Position numbers and translations under genes: made by a program. The notes beneath the pieces are model-generated. The model was given only the letters and a program-made list of their open reading frames with translations, did not search any database and was not told where the DNA came from. From the NCBI GenBank assembly GCA_902825945.1, contig CADECY010000099.1, forward strand, positions 1-35,499: DNA of 35,499 nucleotides, read 5' to 3'. Shown one piece after another: positions 1 to 7,855 of the stretch (position 1 is the stretch's first letter; every line of letters starts with the position of its first letter). This stretch comes from an uncultured Acidobacteriota bacterium. Lineage in GTDB: Bacteria; Acidobacteriota; Terriglobia; Bryobacterales; Bryobacteraceae.

Positions 1-1
1 A

Positions 2-250
2 ACCCAAGACTACCCCAACACGCTGGTGCCCGGCTATTCGATACGTTCGCGCTACCGGGCCCACCAGCGAGAGGCGGCGCCCAGCCTTCGCCCTTCGACA
101 ACTTCGGCGTTCCCCTTCGCGCCGCACCACGGGGCCGACCAGCGGGAGGCGCGCCCAACACAGATTACACCTTCGCCCTTACCCGCTTATTCACACCCAC
201 GAATTGTGCTACAGAGCCAACAAGTGGAACGCAGGCGAAGCGGGTAAGTG
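2..250 (+). other. Unrecognised open frame at window start
   Basis: A frame is open from the window edge to a stop near 248, so it could be the tail of a gene that begins upstream. I do not recognise the translation. All three forward frames are open across most of the stretch, which is expected by chance in GC-rich DNA. Two imperfect copies of a short Pro/Ala/Arg-rich segment can be seen: the DNA around 61-80 resembles that around 135-153. This looks more like remnant or low-complexity coding DNA than a sound gene. Nothing else was found up to about 300. Confidence 0.2.
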
Positions 251-338
251 GACGCCCGAGTGATCTCATTTAGGGTGACGCCGTAAATGCTCCTGACCTC
301 TTAAAGCCAGAGAGCCAGGCGATTGCTTCTTCCCAGTT

Positions 339-450
339 CTAGATGGGTGGGAGGTAGGCCGGTGAGGAAGGCATGTCGAGCAGTTCGTCGATGACAGGCT
401 GAAAATAGGCGAGCGAGCGGATGCGGCCGAGCGGCGTGGCGTGGCGTGGC
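339..450 (-). pseudogene. Fragment resembling a helix-turn-helix/replication-type protein C-terminus
   Basis: The minus strand encodes a short segment including RIRSLAYFQPVIDELLD, followed by MPSSPAYL and a stop. From memory, this resembles the conserved C-terminal tail (IRSLAYF-PVI-EL) of helix-turn-helix or replication-initiator-like proteins. The residues upstream in the same frame are Arg/Pro-rich and look like non-coding sequence, so only about 30 residues are convincing. No start codon with a ribosome binding site was found. The likely reading is a decayed fragment of a larger gene; chance resemblance is the alternative. Confidence 0.3.
436..450. repeat. Short GTGGC tandem repeat
   Basis: Three consecutive GTGGC units occur here, preceded by a related GCGGC. 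The tract lies at the junction between the minus-strand fragment and the glycine-rich ORF. Slippage in such a tract could explain the frame disturbance nearby, but no function is evident. Confidence 0.5.
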
Positions 451-704
451 GAGGCCGGTCGAGGCGGCGGAGCGAAGCGGGCCCGTTGAATCCGTCGGTA
501 GGTGCATGGGTAGAGGACGAGGTTACGGCCGCGACCGGGAGTAAGGCGGCAGGTGTGGCGGCGGGAACCGCCTCCGTCGCCTTGACTGGTGCGGCAGTTG
601 GGGGCCGCCATCGGCTCCATCGTGCCGATGTAGGGACCGCTCTGGGAGCCGGTCTGGGAGCAGTTGCTGGTGGAATTGGCGGCTTCATCGGCTCGCTTTG
701 GTAG
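441..704 (+). CDS. Small glycine-zipper membrane peptide, start uncertain, possibly frameshifted
   Basis: The 87-codon frame begins with GTG and ends in two glycine/alanine-rich helices, roughly residues 34-54 and 64-87, with GxxxG-type spacing and a terminal Trp. Such glycine-zipper hairpins insert into membranes; they occur in envelope proteins and in some bacteriocin-like peptides. As written, the helices are joined by a basic turn, GRHRLHRADVG. If one G is removed from the five-G run at 600-604, the next codons read AAIGSIVP, a natural hydrophobic continuation, and a compensating base would be needed near 627. The locus may therefore be a double-frameshift pseudogene, or the basic turn may be real. 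The first 30 residues are Arg-rich and probably not coding. No ribosome binding site fixes the start. Confidence 0.35.
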   Translation: MAWRGRSRRRSEAGPLNPSVGAWVEDEVTAATGSKAAGVAAGTASVALTGAAVGGRHRLHRADVGTALGAGLGAVAGGIGGFIGSLW

Positions 705-910
705 TGGCCGCCCGCCGGAGCATCGCGGCGGGCCCAGTGTTGCGCTGCGCTTTGTGGGCTGGTTTTGTTGACATCATGAGATGTCTCGGCCACCTGCAAC
801 TGCGTCTCGGACGGGATCCCGCGGGATGGAACTGGCCGTTTTCCGCATTTCGAAGCGGTAAACAAGTACCAGGAGATTGGCCCACGAACGCCGGAACGAA
901 AGGAACTGTC

Positions 911-1174
911 ATGACGGAATGTCGAGAAGTATTTCTCCAGGAAGCGGTCGGCACTGCCGAGTGTGTTGACTGCGACAACATCAAGCAAGCAGATTTCAAA
1001 AGGGCTGCAGCCGTTGCAAAGATGAATGCGCGCGCGGCGGCACTCAGAGAGTGTCCTCGCGGGTGTCGTCGCCTTGTCGCCGTCCGCGACAACCATGTCG
1101 TGACGGGCGGTTGTAAGGATGGCATCTTGACTGTCACTTACGGTGGCTGGTTCAAATGCATGCCAGATCGCTGA
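911..1174 (+). CDS. Small cysteine-rich protein, function unknown
   Basis: I chose the ATG at 911 because AAAGGA lies at 899-904 with six bases of spacing, the best ribosome binding site in this region; a longer frame from 698 has no such site. The 87-residue product contains seven cysteines, at 4, 18, 21, 48, 52, 68 and 83, including CVDC and CPRGC pairs. The central part (about 24-47) is alanine-rich and helical, and the C-terminal third (VVTGGCKDGILTVTYGGWF) looks like beta strands. There is no signal peptide, so the cysteines may bind metal in the cytoplasm rather than form disulfides. I recognise no family. It stands alone, about 200 bases after the glycine-zipper ORF. Confidence 0.5.
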   Translation: MTECREVFLQEAVGTAECVDCDNIKQADFKRAAAVAKMNARAAALRECPRGCRRLVAVRDNHVVTGGCKDGILTVTYGGWFKCMPDR

Positions 1175-1585
1175 TCGGATTCAGCTCCTGCAACGGTATC
1201 CCCATCGGCAGGTGAAGCTGCGCGAATCGCCCGGGCGAAGCCCGCGTGCGGTAGTGAACACCGATGCGGTGGCCGCTTGCGCGGATGACGAGAGTCGATG
1301 AACGGCTATCGCCGCGGATGCCCGGGCCTTGCGCGAGTCCGCCGAGCAAAGATCCGCAGTTCGCCGAACGCGAACTGGCTCGCGCCGAGAAGGAGCCGGC
1401 AGCTGGCGGCGCGTCCGCGAAAGCCTACGCGCCGCCCAGAACGTGGCGGAGCCCGCCGGACCGTCGCCAATGCCCACGCCAAGCTCCACCGTTGGCTCTC
1501 CGTCCAGGTGCTTCCTCAGATCCGGGTTGCGCGGCGCGGCATTTAGTCATATCGTAGGGGAGTCCGATTCCCGGATTTCTCCACG
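1175..1585. other. Intergenic region with frame-hopping helical remnants
   Basis: No intact gene was found. Between about 1310 and 1510 the plus strand encodes helical, charged segments that move between frames: ALRESAEQR, then ERELARAEKE, then RESLRAAQN, then ANAHAKLHRWL. Together they resemble a coiled-coil protein broken by several small indels. An AGGGGAG tract at 1556-1562 lies too far from the ATG at 1586 to serve it well. Confidence 0.3.
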
Positions 1586-2377
1586 ATGCTCGCCACGGCA
1601 GAGGCCAACCGAACCATTTCGCGCAACTTGTGCCGTGCCATGTCCGCCTACTCGCAATCGAGCCGCGAGGGAAAGCGCGTCGTGCATCCCGGACTCACGA
1701 TCATCGATTCCGGACTGGACTACGCCGCCTTCAACGCGGCGATCCTGCCCGATCCGCTGCAGGTAATCGAACTCGAAGCGCTCGTCGCCCGCGCGGCGCG
1801 CCATTTCGCTTCCGTCAAGCGCCCGTGGGGATGCTGGCTTTGTGATGACCTGCTCTCCGCCGCCGCGCAGTCGCGGCTGACCAGCCTCATGGCGCCGCAC
1901 GGGCTCCGGCTAGTCACTGAACATCAGGGCATGGTCGCCGAGTCGATCCGGCCGATGCGCCGCCGCGCGCCCGATCTCGAAATGCGAGCGGTCGAAGATG
2001 GCGCCACCCGTGCCCACTTCGCCGCGATCTGCGCCCAGGTCTTCTCGCTACCGAGCGAAATCGCTCGCGGAGTTTACGAATCACGCCGATTCTGGATGTC
2101 GAGCCTCGCGGGCTGGGTCGCCTACGAACGTGGAACCCCCGTGTCGATCGCCGCGAGTTCGACTCACGGGGACACGATCGGAATCTACAGCGTGGCGACG
2201 CTTGCCAGCTATCAGCATCGGGGATTCGGAGAGGCGGTGACGCGGCACGCCATCAGCCGCGCCCGTTTGCGGTCGAGGGCTGAGCGGGTCATTCTCCAGT
2301 CCACTCCATCCGGACTCGGCCTGTATGCACGCATGGGATTTCAGCCTGCCTCCCGCTTCTCCGTCTTCATGACATGA
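1586..2377 (+). CDS. GNAT-family N-acetyltransferase
   Basis: This 263-residue protein is predicted to transfer an acetyl group from acetyl-CoA to an unknown amine. The GNAT fold lies in the C-terminal half (about 130-263). The acetyl-CoA pyrophosphate-binding loop is visible as YQHRGFGEAVTR (209-220), a version of the R/Q-x-x-G-x-G/A motif, and the usual late motif GLGLYARMGFQP lies at 243-254. The N-terminal 125 residues are not clearly conserved and may be a divergent second GNAT-like domain. Its stop overlaps the start of the methyltransferase gene (ATGA at 2374-2377), so the two are probably translationally coupled. The start is uncertain: no good ribosome binding site precedes 1586, and an in-frame ATG at 1640 is an alternative. 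The substrate cannot be inferred. Confidence 0.8.
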   Translation: MLATAEANRTISRNLCRAMSAYSQSSREGKRVVHPGLTIIDSGLDYAAFNAAILPDPLQVIELEALVARAARHFASVKRPWGCWLCDDLLSAAAQSRLTSLMAPHGLRLVTEHQGMVAESIRPMRRRAPDLEMRAVEDGATRAHFAAICAQVFSLPSEIARGVYESRRFWMSSLAGWVAYERGTPVSIAASSTHGDTIGIYSVATLASYQHRGFGEAVTRHAISRARLRSRAERVILQSTPSGLGLYARMGFQPASRFSVFMT

Positions 2378-2919
2378 TCGAAGCAGTGGAACGAATCCCC
2401 TTTCTCGCCACCACGGCGAGCGAAACCTACGACGGCATCCGGACCCTTCCCGTCACCGTCGTGCTCGACAACGTACGGAGCATGTATAACACTGGCTCGT
2501 TCTTCCGCACCGGCGATGCCGCCGGAGTCGAGAAGATCGTGCTCGGCGGCATCACCGCCAGGCCTCCCAAGAAGGAGATCACCAAGACCGCGCTCGGCGC
2601 CGAGGATCACGTCCCGTGGGAACATACCTGGGACGCGCTTCGGGCGGTCACGGCCATGCAGAATGGCGGATACGAGGTCGTGGCGATCGAAACCAGCGTC
2701 CGGGCAGTGGACTTGTTCGATTGGCGCCCGCGCTTTCCGGTCTGCCTGCTTTTCGGACACGAGGTCGACGGGCTGGCGCCGGAGCTCTTGAATCGCGCCG
2801 ACACCCTGGTGCGGATTCCGATGCTCGGTCACAAGCACTCGTTGAACGTCGCCACGGCGGGCGGCGTGGTCCTGTACGAACTGCTACGGAAGTATCGCGA
2901 TCTGGTCAGAGGCGCGTGA
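2374..2919 (+). CDS. SpoU/TrmH-family RNA 2'-O-methyltransferase
   Basis: The 181-residue protein shows the three SpoU (SPOUT) motifs. Motif 1 is NVRSMYNTGSFFRTG (33-47), with Asn33 and Arg45 as expected catalytic or RNA-contacting residues. Motif 2 is LLFGHEVDGL (125-134). Motif 3 is IPMLGHKHSLNVATAGG (148-164), which forms part of the trefoil-knot S-adenosylmethionine site. Members methylate the 2'-hydroxyl of a ribose in tRNA or rRNA. The protein is short and lacks the N-terminal L30e-like RNA-binding domain of RlmB-type enzymes, which makes it more like a TrmL/TrmH-sized catalytic unit, but the RNA target is not determined. It starts inside the stop of the GNAT gene. Confidence 0.9.
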   Translation: MIEAVERIPFLATTASETYDGIRTLPVTVVLDNVRSMYNTGSFFRTGDAAGVEKIVLGGITARPPKKEITKTALGAEDHVPWEHTWDALRAVTAMQNGGYEVVAIETSVRAVDLFDWRPRFPVCLLFGHEVDGLAPELLNRADTLVRIPMLGHKHSLNVATAGGVVLYELLRKYRDLVRGA

Positions 2920-2949
2920 TCCGGCTCCCGGAATCGGCTGGCATCTGGA

Positions 2950-2977
2950 TTGCATCTGTCCAACTGGACGCTACAAT
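2950..2977 (+). promoter_or_regulatory. Possible sigma70-type promoter before the M48 protease gene
   Basis: TTGCAT at 2950-2955 and TACAAT at 2972-2977 are 16 bases apart. A transcript starting about seven bases downstream would begin inside the AGAGGAGG ribosome binding site (2981-2988), which weakens the call. The site could also be fortuitous within an operon. Confidence 0.3.
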
Positions 2978-2997
2978 ATCAGAGGAGGCACCCGCAA

Positions 2998-4410
2998 GTG
3001 AGGCTATTCCGTTCCATCCCGTTGATCACGCTGTTCGCCTTTGCCGCGTTGGCCCAAAAGGACGCCCCGAAGGCCAAGAACATCAAGCCCGGATTCAACC
3101 TGTTCAGCAAGGACCAGGATGTGCAGATGGGCCGCGAGTATGCTTCCCAGGTGGAGCAGCAGATGGCGGTGATCAAGGACGAGCAGATCAACGCATTCGT
3201 CCGGAATATCGGCGAGCGCCTCGCCAAGAGTTCATTGGCGGACAAGTACCCCTATACCTTCAAGGTTGTGCAGGAGAAGAGCATCAACGCCTTTGCTTTG
3301 CCCGGCGGTCCCACCTTCACTCATACCGGCCTGATCACCGCGGCGGATACCGAGGCTCAGATCGCGGGCGTTCTCGCGCATGAGATTTCGCACGTGGCCT
3401 TGAGACACGGCACCAATCAGGCATCCAAGGCGAACCTGATGCAGCTTCCGGCGGTGCTCGGCGGCGCGATGCTCGGCAATGGTGGCATCACCGGGACGCT
3501 GGCCCAACTCGGCATCGGCCTCGGAGCCAATTCCCTGATCATGAAGTTCAGCCGGAATGCGGAAAGCGATGCCGACCTGCTCGGCGTCCGAATCATGTCC
3601 GAAGCGGGATACAACCCCATCGGGATGGCGCAATTTTTCGAGAAGCTCCAGGCCGAGAGTGGCAAGAGCAGCCGGGTGCAGGAGTTCTTCGCCAGCCATC
3701 CGAACCCTGACAATCGTGTGAAGAAGGTGCAAGCCGAGATCCTGCTGCTGCCCGCTCGCCAGTATCAAAACGACACGGCTGACATCACTCGCGTCAAGGC
3801 GCTGATCCAGGGCATGCCTGAGCTTCCCAAGCCGAAACCGCAGCCGGGCCAGGGCCAAGGACAGCCGCAGGGTGGCCAGGGCGGCCAGCAGGGCGGAGTC
3901 CAGCCGGGTGGCAACCCGTCGAATCCTTCCGCCGCCCGTCCGTCACGCGGGCTGCGAGAGTTTCAAAGCCGAGCGGTTTCATTCGGTTACCCGGACAATT
4001 GGCAAGTAATGGGTGATCAGAACGCCCAAGAAGTGATGATCGCTTCTCCGTCCGGGATCTTCGCGAACGGAGCGATCGGCTACGGTGTGATCGCGGGACT
4101 CCATCAGTCGCGAAACCGGCCAAACCTTCAGAACGATACCGCCGAACTGTTGCGCGCTTTCCAGCAGCGCGATCAGGGCCTGCGGCCCGGCGCCTCGAAG
4201 GCTTTCCGCCTGCCGAGCGGATCGAATGCGATCGCCACCCGGTTGCAAGGTCAATCGCCGTTCCAGAATACGAACGAAGCGGCTGTGCTGGTGTCGGTGG
4301 AGCACCCGGCGGGTCTCTTCTATATGCTCCTGATCGCGCCCGAGAGTGACCTCGGCAACGCTCAGCCCGCGTTCGACCAGATGATCGACTCGATCCGGAT
4401 TCCGCGTTGA
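2998..4410 (+). CDS. Exported M48-family zinc metalloprotease
   Basis: I chose GTG at 2998 because GAGGAGG sits nine bases upstream and translation then begins with a signal peptide (MRLFRSIPLITLFAFAALAQ); a TTG at 2950 would add residues before it. The mature protein should be periplasmic or envelope-attached. The M48 catalytic motif HEISH is at 128-132, and the third zinc ligand is probably Glu189 in NAESDADLLG. FFASHPNPDNR (230-240) is another family hallmark. Relatives such as BepA/YfgC act in outer-membrane protein quality control and carry C-terminal TPRs. Here a Gln/Gly/Pro-rich linker (about 277-315) leads instead to a different C-terminal domain (about 318-470) resembling a PsbP/DUF1795-type fold, which is a tentative comparison. 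The stop overlaps the TTG start of the HAD gene. Confidence 0.88.
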   Translation: MRLFRSIPLITLFAFAALAQKDAPKAKNIKPGFNLFSKDQDVQMGREYASQVEQQMAVIKDEQINAFVRNIGERLAKSSLADKYPYTFKVVQEKSINAFALPGGPTFTHTGLITAADTEAQIAGVLAHEISHVALRHGTNQASKANLMQLPAVLGGAMLGNGGITGTLAQLGIGLGANSLIMKFSRNAESDADLLGVRIMSEAGYNPIGMAQFFEKLQAESGKSSRVQEFFASHPNPDNRVKKVQAEILLLPARQYQNDTADITRVKALIQGMPELPKPKPQPGQGQGQPQGGQGGQQGGVQPGGNPSNPSAARPSRGLREFQSRAVSFGYPDNWQVMGDQNAQEVMIASPSGIFANGAIGYGVIAGLHQSRNRPNLQNDTAELLRAFQQRDQGLRPGASKAFRLPSGSNAIATRLQGQSPFQNTNEAAVLVSVEHPAGLFYMLLIAPESDLGNAQPAFDQMIDSIRIPR

Positions 4411-5015
4411 GCTTCGACGCGATCCTGTTCGACTTCGACGGCGTCCTCGTCGATAGTGAGCCATTGCATTACGATTGCTGGCGTGACGTATTGATTCCAT
4501 ACGGTTTTCATCTCTCGTGGGAGGACTACGAGAAGAACTGTATCGGCATCTCCGACAAGGCCATGATCCAATCGATGTGCCGTATCGCGGGCCGCGACGA
4601 ACTCTTCGATCCAGTCTGGGCGGACTATCCGCGCAAAAAGGCCATGTTCCGCGAGCGGATCGCCAAGAGCGTGCCAATGCCGGAATCGACGCGCGAACTG
4701 CTGCTCTCCCTCGAGGGGTATCGGCTGGCGGTAGTCAGCTCGAGTGGCCGCCTCGAGATCGAGCCCACGCTCGAGGCGGTGGGAGTGCGTCACACGTTCG
4801 AGACGATTGTGACGGGAGAGGATGTCGTCCGGTTGAAGCCCTCTCCCGAACCCTACCTCACGGCGGCGGCGCGGCTCGGTTGTGCCCGTCCGTTGGTGGT
4901 CGAAGATTCGGAGGCGGGCATCGCGGCAGGTCTGGCGGCCGGATTCGAGGTGGTGAGGATCCCGTCGGCGGCGAATACGGCAAATCTCGTTCGGTCAATG
5001 CTCGATCGCACCTAA
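4407..5015 (+). CDS. HAD-superfamily phosphatase/phosphoglucomutase-like hydrolase
   Basis: The 202-residue protein has the HAD subfamily IA signature. FDFDGVLVDSEPLH at 8-21 contains the nucleophile Asp9 and acid Asp11. Motif II is VVSSSG (109-114), Lys144 lies in LKPSPEPY, and the motif IV acidic pair is Glu166-Asp167 in VVEDSEAGIAAG. The helical cap lies between motifs I and II. The family includes beta-phosphoglucomutases and small sugar-phosphate phosphatases; the sequence does not decide between them. The TTG start at 4407 shares bases with the preceding TGA, so expression is probably coupled to the M48 protease. No alternative ATG precedes the DxD motif. Confidence 0.85.
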   Translation: MSFDAILFDFDGVLVDSEPLHYDCWRDVLIPYGFHLSWEDYEKNCIGISDKAMIQSMCRIAGRDELFDPVWADYPRKKAMFRERIAKSVPMPESTRELLLSLEGYRLAVVSSSGRLEIEPTLEAVGVRHTFETIVTGEDVVRLKPSPEPYLTAAARLGCARPLVVEDSEAGIAAGLAAGFEVVRIPSAANTANLVRSMLDRT

Positions 5016-5055
5016 AGCGACCCTCCCGGCGTGCCGATGAAACGAACAGCCGCCC

Positions 5056-5685
5056 ATGACGGACGAACTTCAATCCGCATTCCGCGTTCTGGAGGTCACT
5101 CCAGAGACTCCGCTCGACGAGGCTCGTTCGCACTACCTCGATCGTGTGAAAGCCTGGCATCCCGATCGCTACACCTATGAGCCGGTCCGGTTGAAGATCC
5201 TTGCCGAGGAGAAGCTCCGTGAGGTGAATGCCGCTTGGCAGAAGGTAGAAGCAATACTCAAGGATCGCGGCCCCAAGGATCTGATTCCGATGGACTTCGG
5301 CGGCTCATGGGGTTTTGTCGATCCGGCCGGGAATGTGCTGATCGCGCCGCAATTCGTCGAGGTTCGGTCCTTTAGCGAAGGTTACGCGGCGGTTCGCATG
5401 ACCGAAAAGTGGGGCTTCGTCGACAACCGGGGCAACTACGCCGTCCATCCGACGTACGAAGAGTGCGGGGACTTCTCGGAGGGTCTCTGCGCGGTCAAGT
5501 GGTATGGCCGCTGGGGCTTCATCAATTCGAACGACAAGATGGTGATCCGGCCGCAGTTCCAGGAGGTCAAGCCCTTTCATGGCGGCTTAGCCGATGTCCG
5601 TCTCGGGCCGCGCTGGGGAAAGTGCGACCGGGTAGGACAGGTCACATTCCTGAACGGAGCGCAGACCTTCCGCTTGGAAGCCTAG
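5056..5685 (+). CDS. J-domain-like protein with four WG repeats
   Basis: Residues 5-70 resemble a DnaJ J-domain, with AWHPDRY carrying the HPD tripeptide at 35-37 that stimulates DnaK-type chaperones. The rest is a WG-repeat (KWG-leptospira type) array with Trp-Gly at 85-86, 119-120, 153-154 and 187-188, an exact 34-residue period. Each unit follows the pattern WGF-D--G---I-P-F-EV--FSEG-A-V. WG repeats are generally regarded as protein-interaction modules, so an adaptor bringing clients to DnaK is a reasonable inference. There is no signal peptide, which fits a cytoplasmic location. The ribosome binding site is weak. The protein could instead use a degenerate J-like helical hairpin without chaperone activity. 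Confidence 0.75.
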   Translation: MTDELQSAFRVLEVTPETPLDEARSHYLDRVKAWHPDRYTYEPVRLKILAEEKLREVNAAWQKVEAILKDRGPKDLIPMDFGGSWGFVDPAGNVLIAPQFVEVRSFSEGYAAVRMTEKWGFVDNRGNYAVHPTYEECGDFSEGLCAVKWYGRWGFINSNDKMVIRPQFQEVKPFHGGLADVRLGPRWGKCDRVGQVTFLNGAQTFRLEA

Positions 5686-5699
5686 CCTAGAATAGGAGA

Positions 5700-7769
5700 A
5701 TGTCGCGGCGGGTCGCGGACCTTCTTCTACTGTCGGTCGCCTTCTCGTCGTCGTGTGCGCGGAAGCCTGCTGAGTCGGCGGTCGCAGCCGCTTACGCCGA
5801 TCCGAAGACCTGCGTCGGCTGTCACGACGCGATCGCCAAATCTTACGCGGAAACCGGCATGGCAAGGGCTTTCGGCAAGGCCACGCCAACCTCATTGAGT
5901 CTGGAGAACTGGTCCAAAAACAATACGTTGGACCACAAAATCTCGGGTAGATTCTTCCGTCTCGAGCAGCGCGGTGGGCGCTACTTCCTGCGCCGCTGGC
6001 AGGCGGGCGAGAGCAACGTCATCGAGCGCGAGATCCACTACGTCATGGGCTCAGGCAACCACGCCCGCAGCTACATCCACCGGACGCCTGAGGGCCGACT
6101 GTCCGAATTGCCCGTCGGGTGGTATCCCGGAATCGGATTCGCGATGAGCCCTGGCTACGATCGGCCCGATCACCAGGACGTCCGGCGTAAGATCAGCTTC
6201 GATTGCATGTTCTGTCACAACGGATATCCGGACCTGCCAGCTGGAGCCGGCAAGCCCACGTCGGAGCCGATCTGGCCGGGGAAACTGCCGGAGGGCATAG
6301 ACTGTCAGCGTTGTCACGGGCCCGGCCGGGCCCATGCCGAATCCGGCGGCCAGCAGGCGATCGTGAATCCGAAGAAGCTTCCGCGCGATCGCAGCCTCGA
6401 AGTCTGCATGCAGTGCCACCTCGAGACTACGAGCTTCCCGCTGCCGAACTCGCTTATCCGTTTCGGCCGGGGAGCCTTCTCCTACCGCCCGGGAGAGCCG
6501 CTCGGCGGATTCATGATCCACTTCGATCACGCCCAGGGCCGCGAAGGGAAGTTCGAAATCGTCAGCTCGGTCTACCGGCTTCGACAGTCCGCCTGCTTTA
6601 CCAAGAGCGGAACCCTCCAGTGCACCACCTGCCACGACCCGCACCGCGTGCAGCGCGGGGGAGCCTTCGACGCCGCGTGCCAGACCTGCCATGTTTCCGG
6701 GCCGCACAACGACCGGCCCAATTGCGCGTCGTGTCACATGCCGAAGCGCCGGACCGAGGATGTAGTCCACGGCGTGATGACTGACCATAAGATCCAACGC
6801 CGCCCGCCGCCAGGAAACCTGCTCGCGCCGATCGCCGAGCGGCACGAAGCTCCGGGCCAGGGTTATCGCGGCGAGGTAGCACTCTACTATCCCTCGGATC
6901 TCGCCGGCCGCGACCGCGACCTCTATCTCGGGATCGCCCAGGTGATCCAGAAGAGCAATGCGAACGGCGCCGCGCAACTCGAATCGGCGATCATCAAGCA
7001 TTCGCCGCGCGAACCGCAGCCCTATTTCGCGCTCGCGACCGTAGCTGATGATCCCGAACCGTGGTACCGGAAGGCCCTCGAGCGCGATCCGGACTTCGTG
7101 CCGGCGATGCGGAATCTCGGCGAAGTTCTAAACCGGCGCGGCCAGTTCGGCACCGCGTTGCCGCTGCTCGAACGCGCGCGGACGCTCGCCCCGCGCGATC
7201 CGCCGGTGCTGCATGAGCTCGGTCTTGCCTATCGTGGCGCGGGCCGCCTCGCCGAGGCGTCGAACGTGCTCATCGAGTCCGTCAAGGCCGATCCCGAGTT
7301 TCCCGAGGCGATCAACTCGCTTGGACTCATTCTTGCGGAGCGCGGCGATCTCACCGGGGCCGAGCAGCGGCTGCGAGAGGCGATCCGGATCCAGCCGGAC
7401 TACGCCGAGGCACACCTCAATCTCGCTCGAGTCCTGCTGAGCCGGGACCAGAGCGCCGCCGCACAGATGGAACTCGAAGCCGCCATCCGCTGGAAGCCTG
7501 CGCTCACGGCCGCGCATGAAGCCCTCGGTGGACTCGCGGCGGCGGAGGGTCGTTGGCCGGAATCTCTCGCACGCTATCGCGAGGCGCTCCGGCTCGATCC
7601 AACATCGGATCGCGCGGCTCTCGGAGCCGGTTCCGCGCTCGCCGCGCTGGGCGATTTCACGAACGCGAGATCAGTACTGGAGCGCGTAGCCCGAAGCCAG
7701 GACCCGGAAGTCCGGAACGAGGCGAAACAGGTACTGGAAGCGCTCCAAACTGGCCGGTACCGGAACTAA
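5700..7769 (+). CDS. Heptaheme cytochrome c-type lipoprotein fused to TPR repeats
   Basis: The 689-residue protein starts with a lipoprotein-like signal (MSRRVADLLLLSVAFSSSC, candidate lipidated Cys19), so it should face the periplasm. Seven CxxCH haem-attachment motifs lie at 38-42, 169-173, 202-206, 236-240, 308-312, 327-331 and 342-346. The arrangement resembles cytochrome c554/doubled-CXXCH electron-transfer proteins, in which bis-His haems pass electrons. From about 440 to 680 the sequence is tetratricopeptide repeats, with repeated patterns such as NLGEVLNRRGQFGTALPLLERA. Cytochrome-TPR fusions of this kind are known in Acidobacteria and Planctomycetes, but their partners are not. AGGAG at 5694-5698 leaves only one base before ATG, an unusually close ribosome binding site; an upstream in-frame stop at 5688 excludes a longer start. 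Confidence 0.88.
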   Translation: MSRRVADLLLLSVAFSSSCARKPAESAVAAAYADPKTCVGCHDAIAKSYAETGMARAFGKATPTSLSLENWSKNNTLDHKISGRFFRLEQRGGRYFLRRWQAGESNVIEREIHYVMGSGNHARSYIHRTPEGRLSELPVGWYPGIGFAMSPGYDRPDHQDVRRKISFDCMFCHNGYPDLPAGAGKPTSEPIWPGKLPEGIDCQRCHGPGRAHAESGGQQAIVNPKKLPRDRSLEVCMQCHLETTSFPLPNSLIRFGRGAFSYRPGEPLGGFMIHFDHAQGREGKFEIVSSVYRLRQSACFTKSGTLQCTTCHDPHRVQRGGAFDAACQTCHVSGPHNDRPNCASCHMPKRRTEDVVHGVMTDHKIQRRPPPGNLLAPIAERHEAPGQGYRGEVALYYPSDLAGRDRDLYLGIAQVIQKSNANGAAQLESAIIKHSPREPQPYFALATVADDPEPWYRKALERDPDFVPAMRNLGEVLNRRGQFGTALPLLERARTLAPRDPPVLHELGLAYRGAGRLAEASNVLIESVKADPEFPEAINSLGLILAERGDLTGAEQRLREAIRIQPDYAEAHLNLARVLLSRDQSAAAQMELEAAIRWKPALTAAHEALGGLAAAEGRWPESLARYREALRLDPTSDRAALGAGSALAALGDFTNARSVLERVARSQDPEVRNEAKQVLEALQTGRYRN

Positions 7770-7855
7770 GAACCGGGACGAGTCCTAGCGGAATCCCAAA
7801 GAAAACAGGCGCCTGGTACCTTCAACCAAGCGGGCCTGACCGGCAAGATCGAGTC

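Noticed and set aside
7553..7855. Upstream extension of the PEP-CTERM gene
   Set aside because: It overlaps the cytochrome gene in another frame; the signal peptide begins at ATG 7856.
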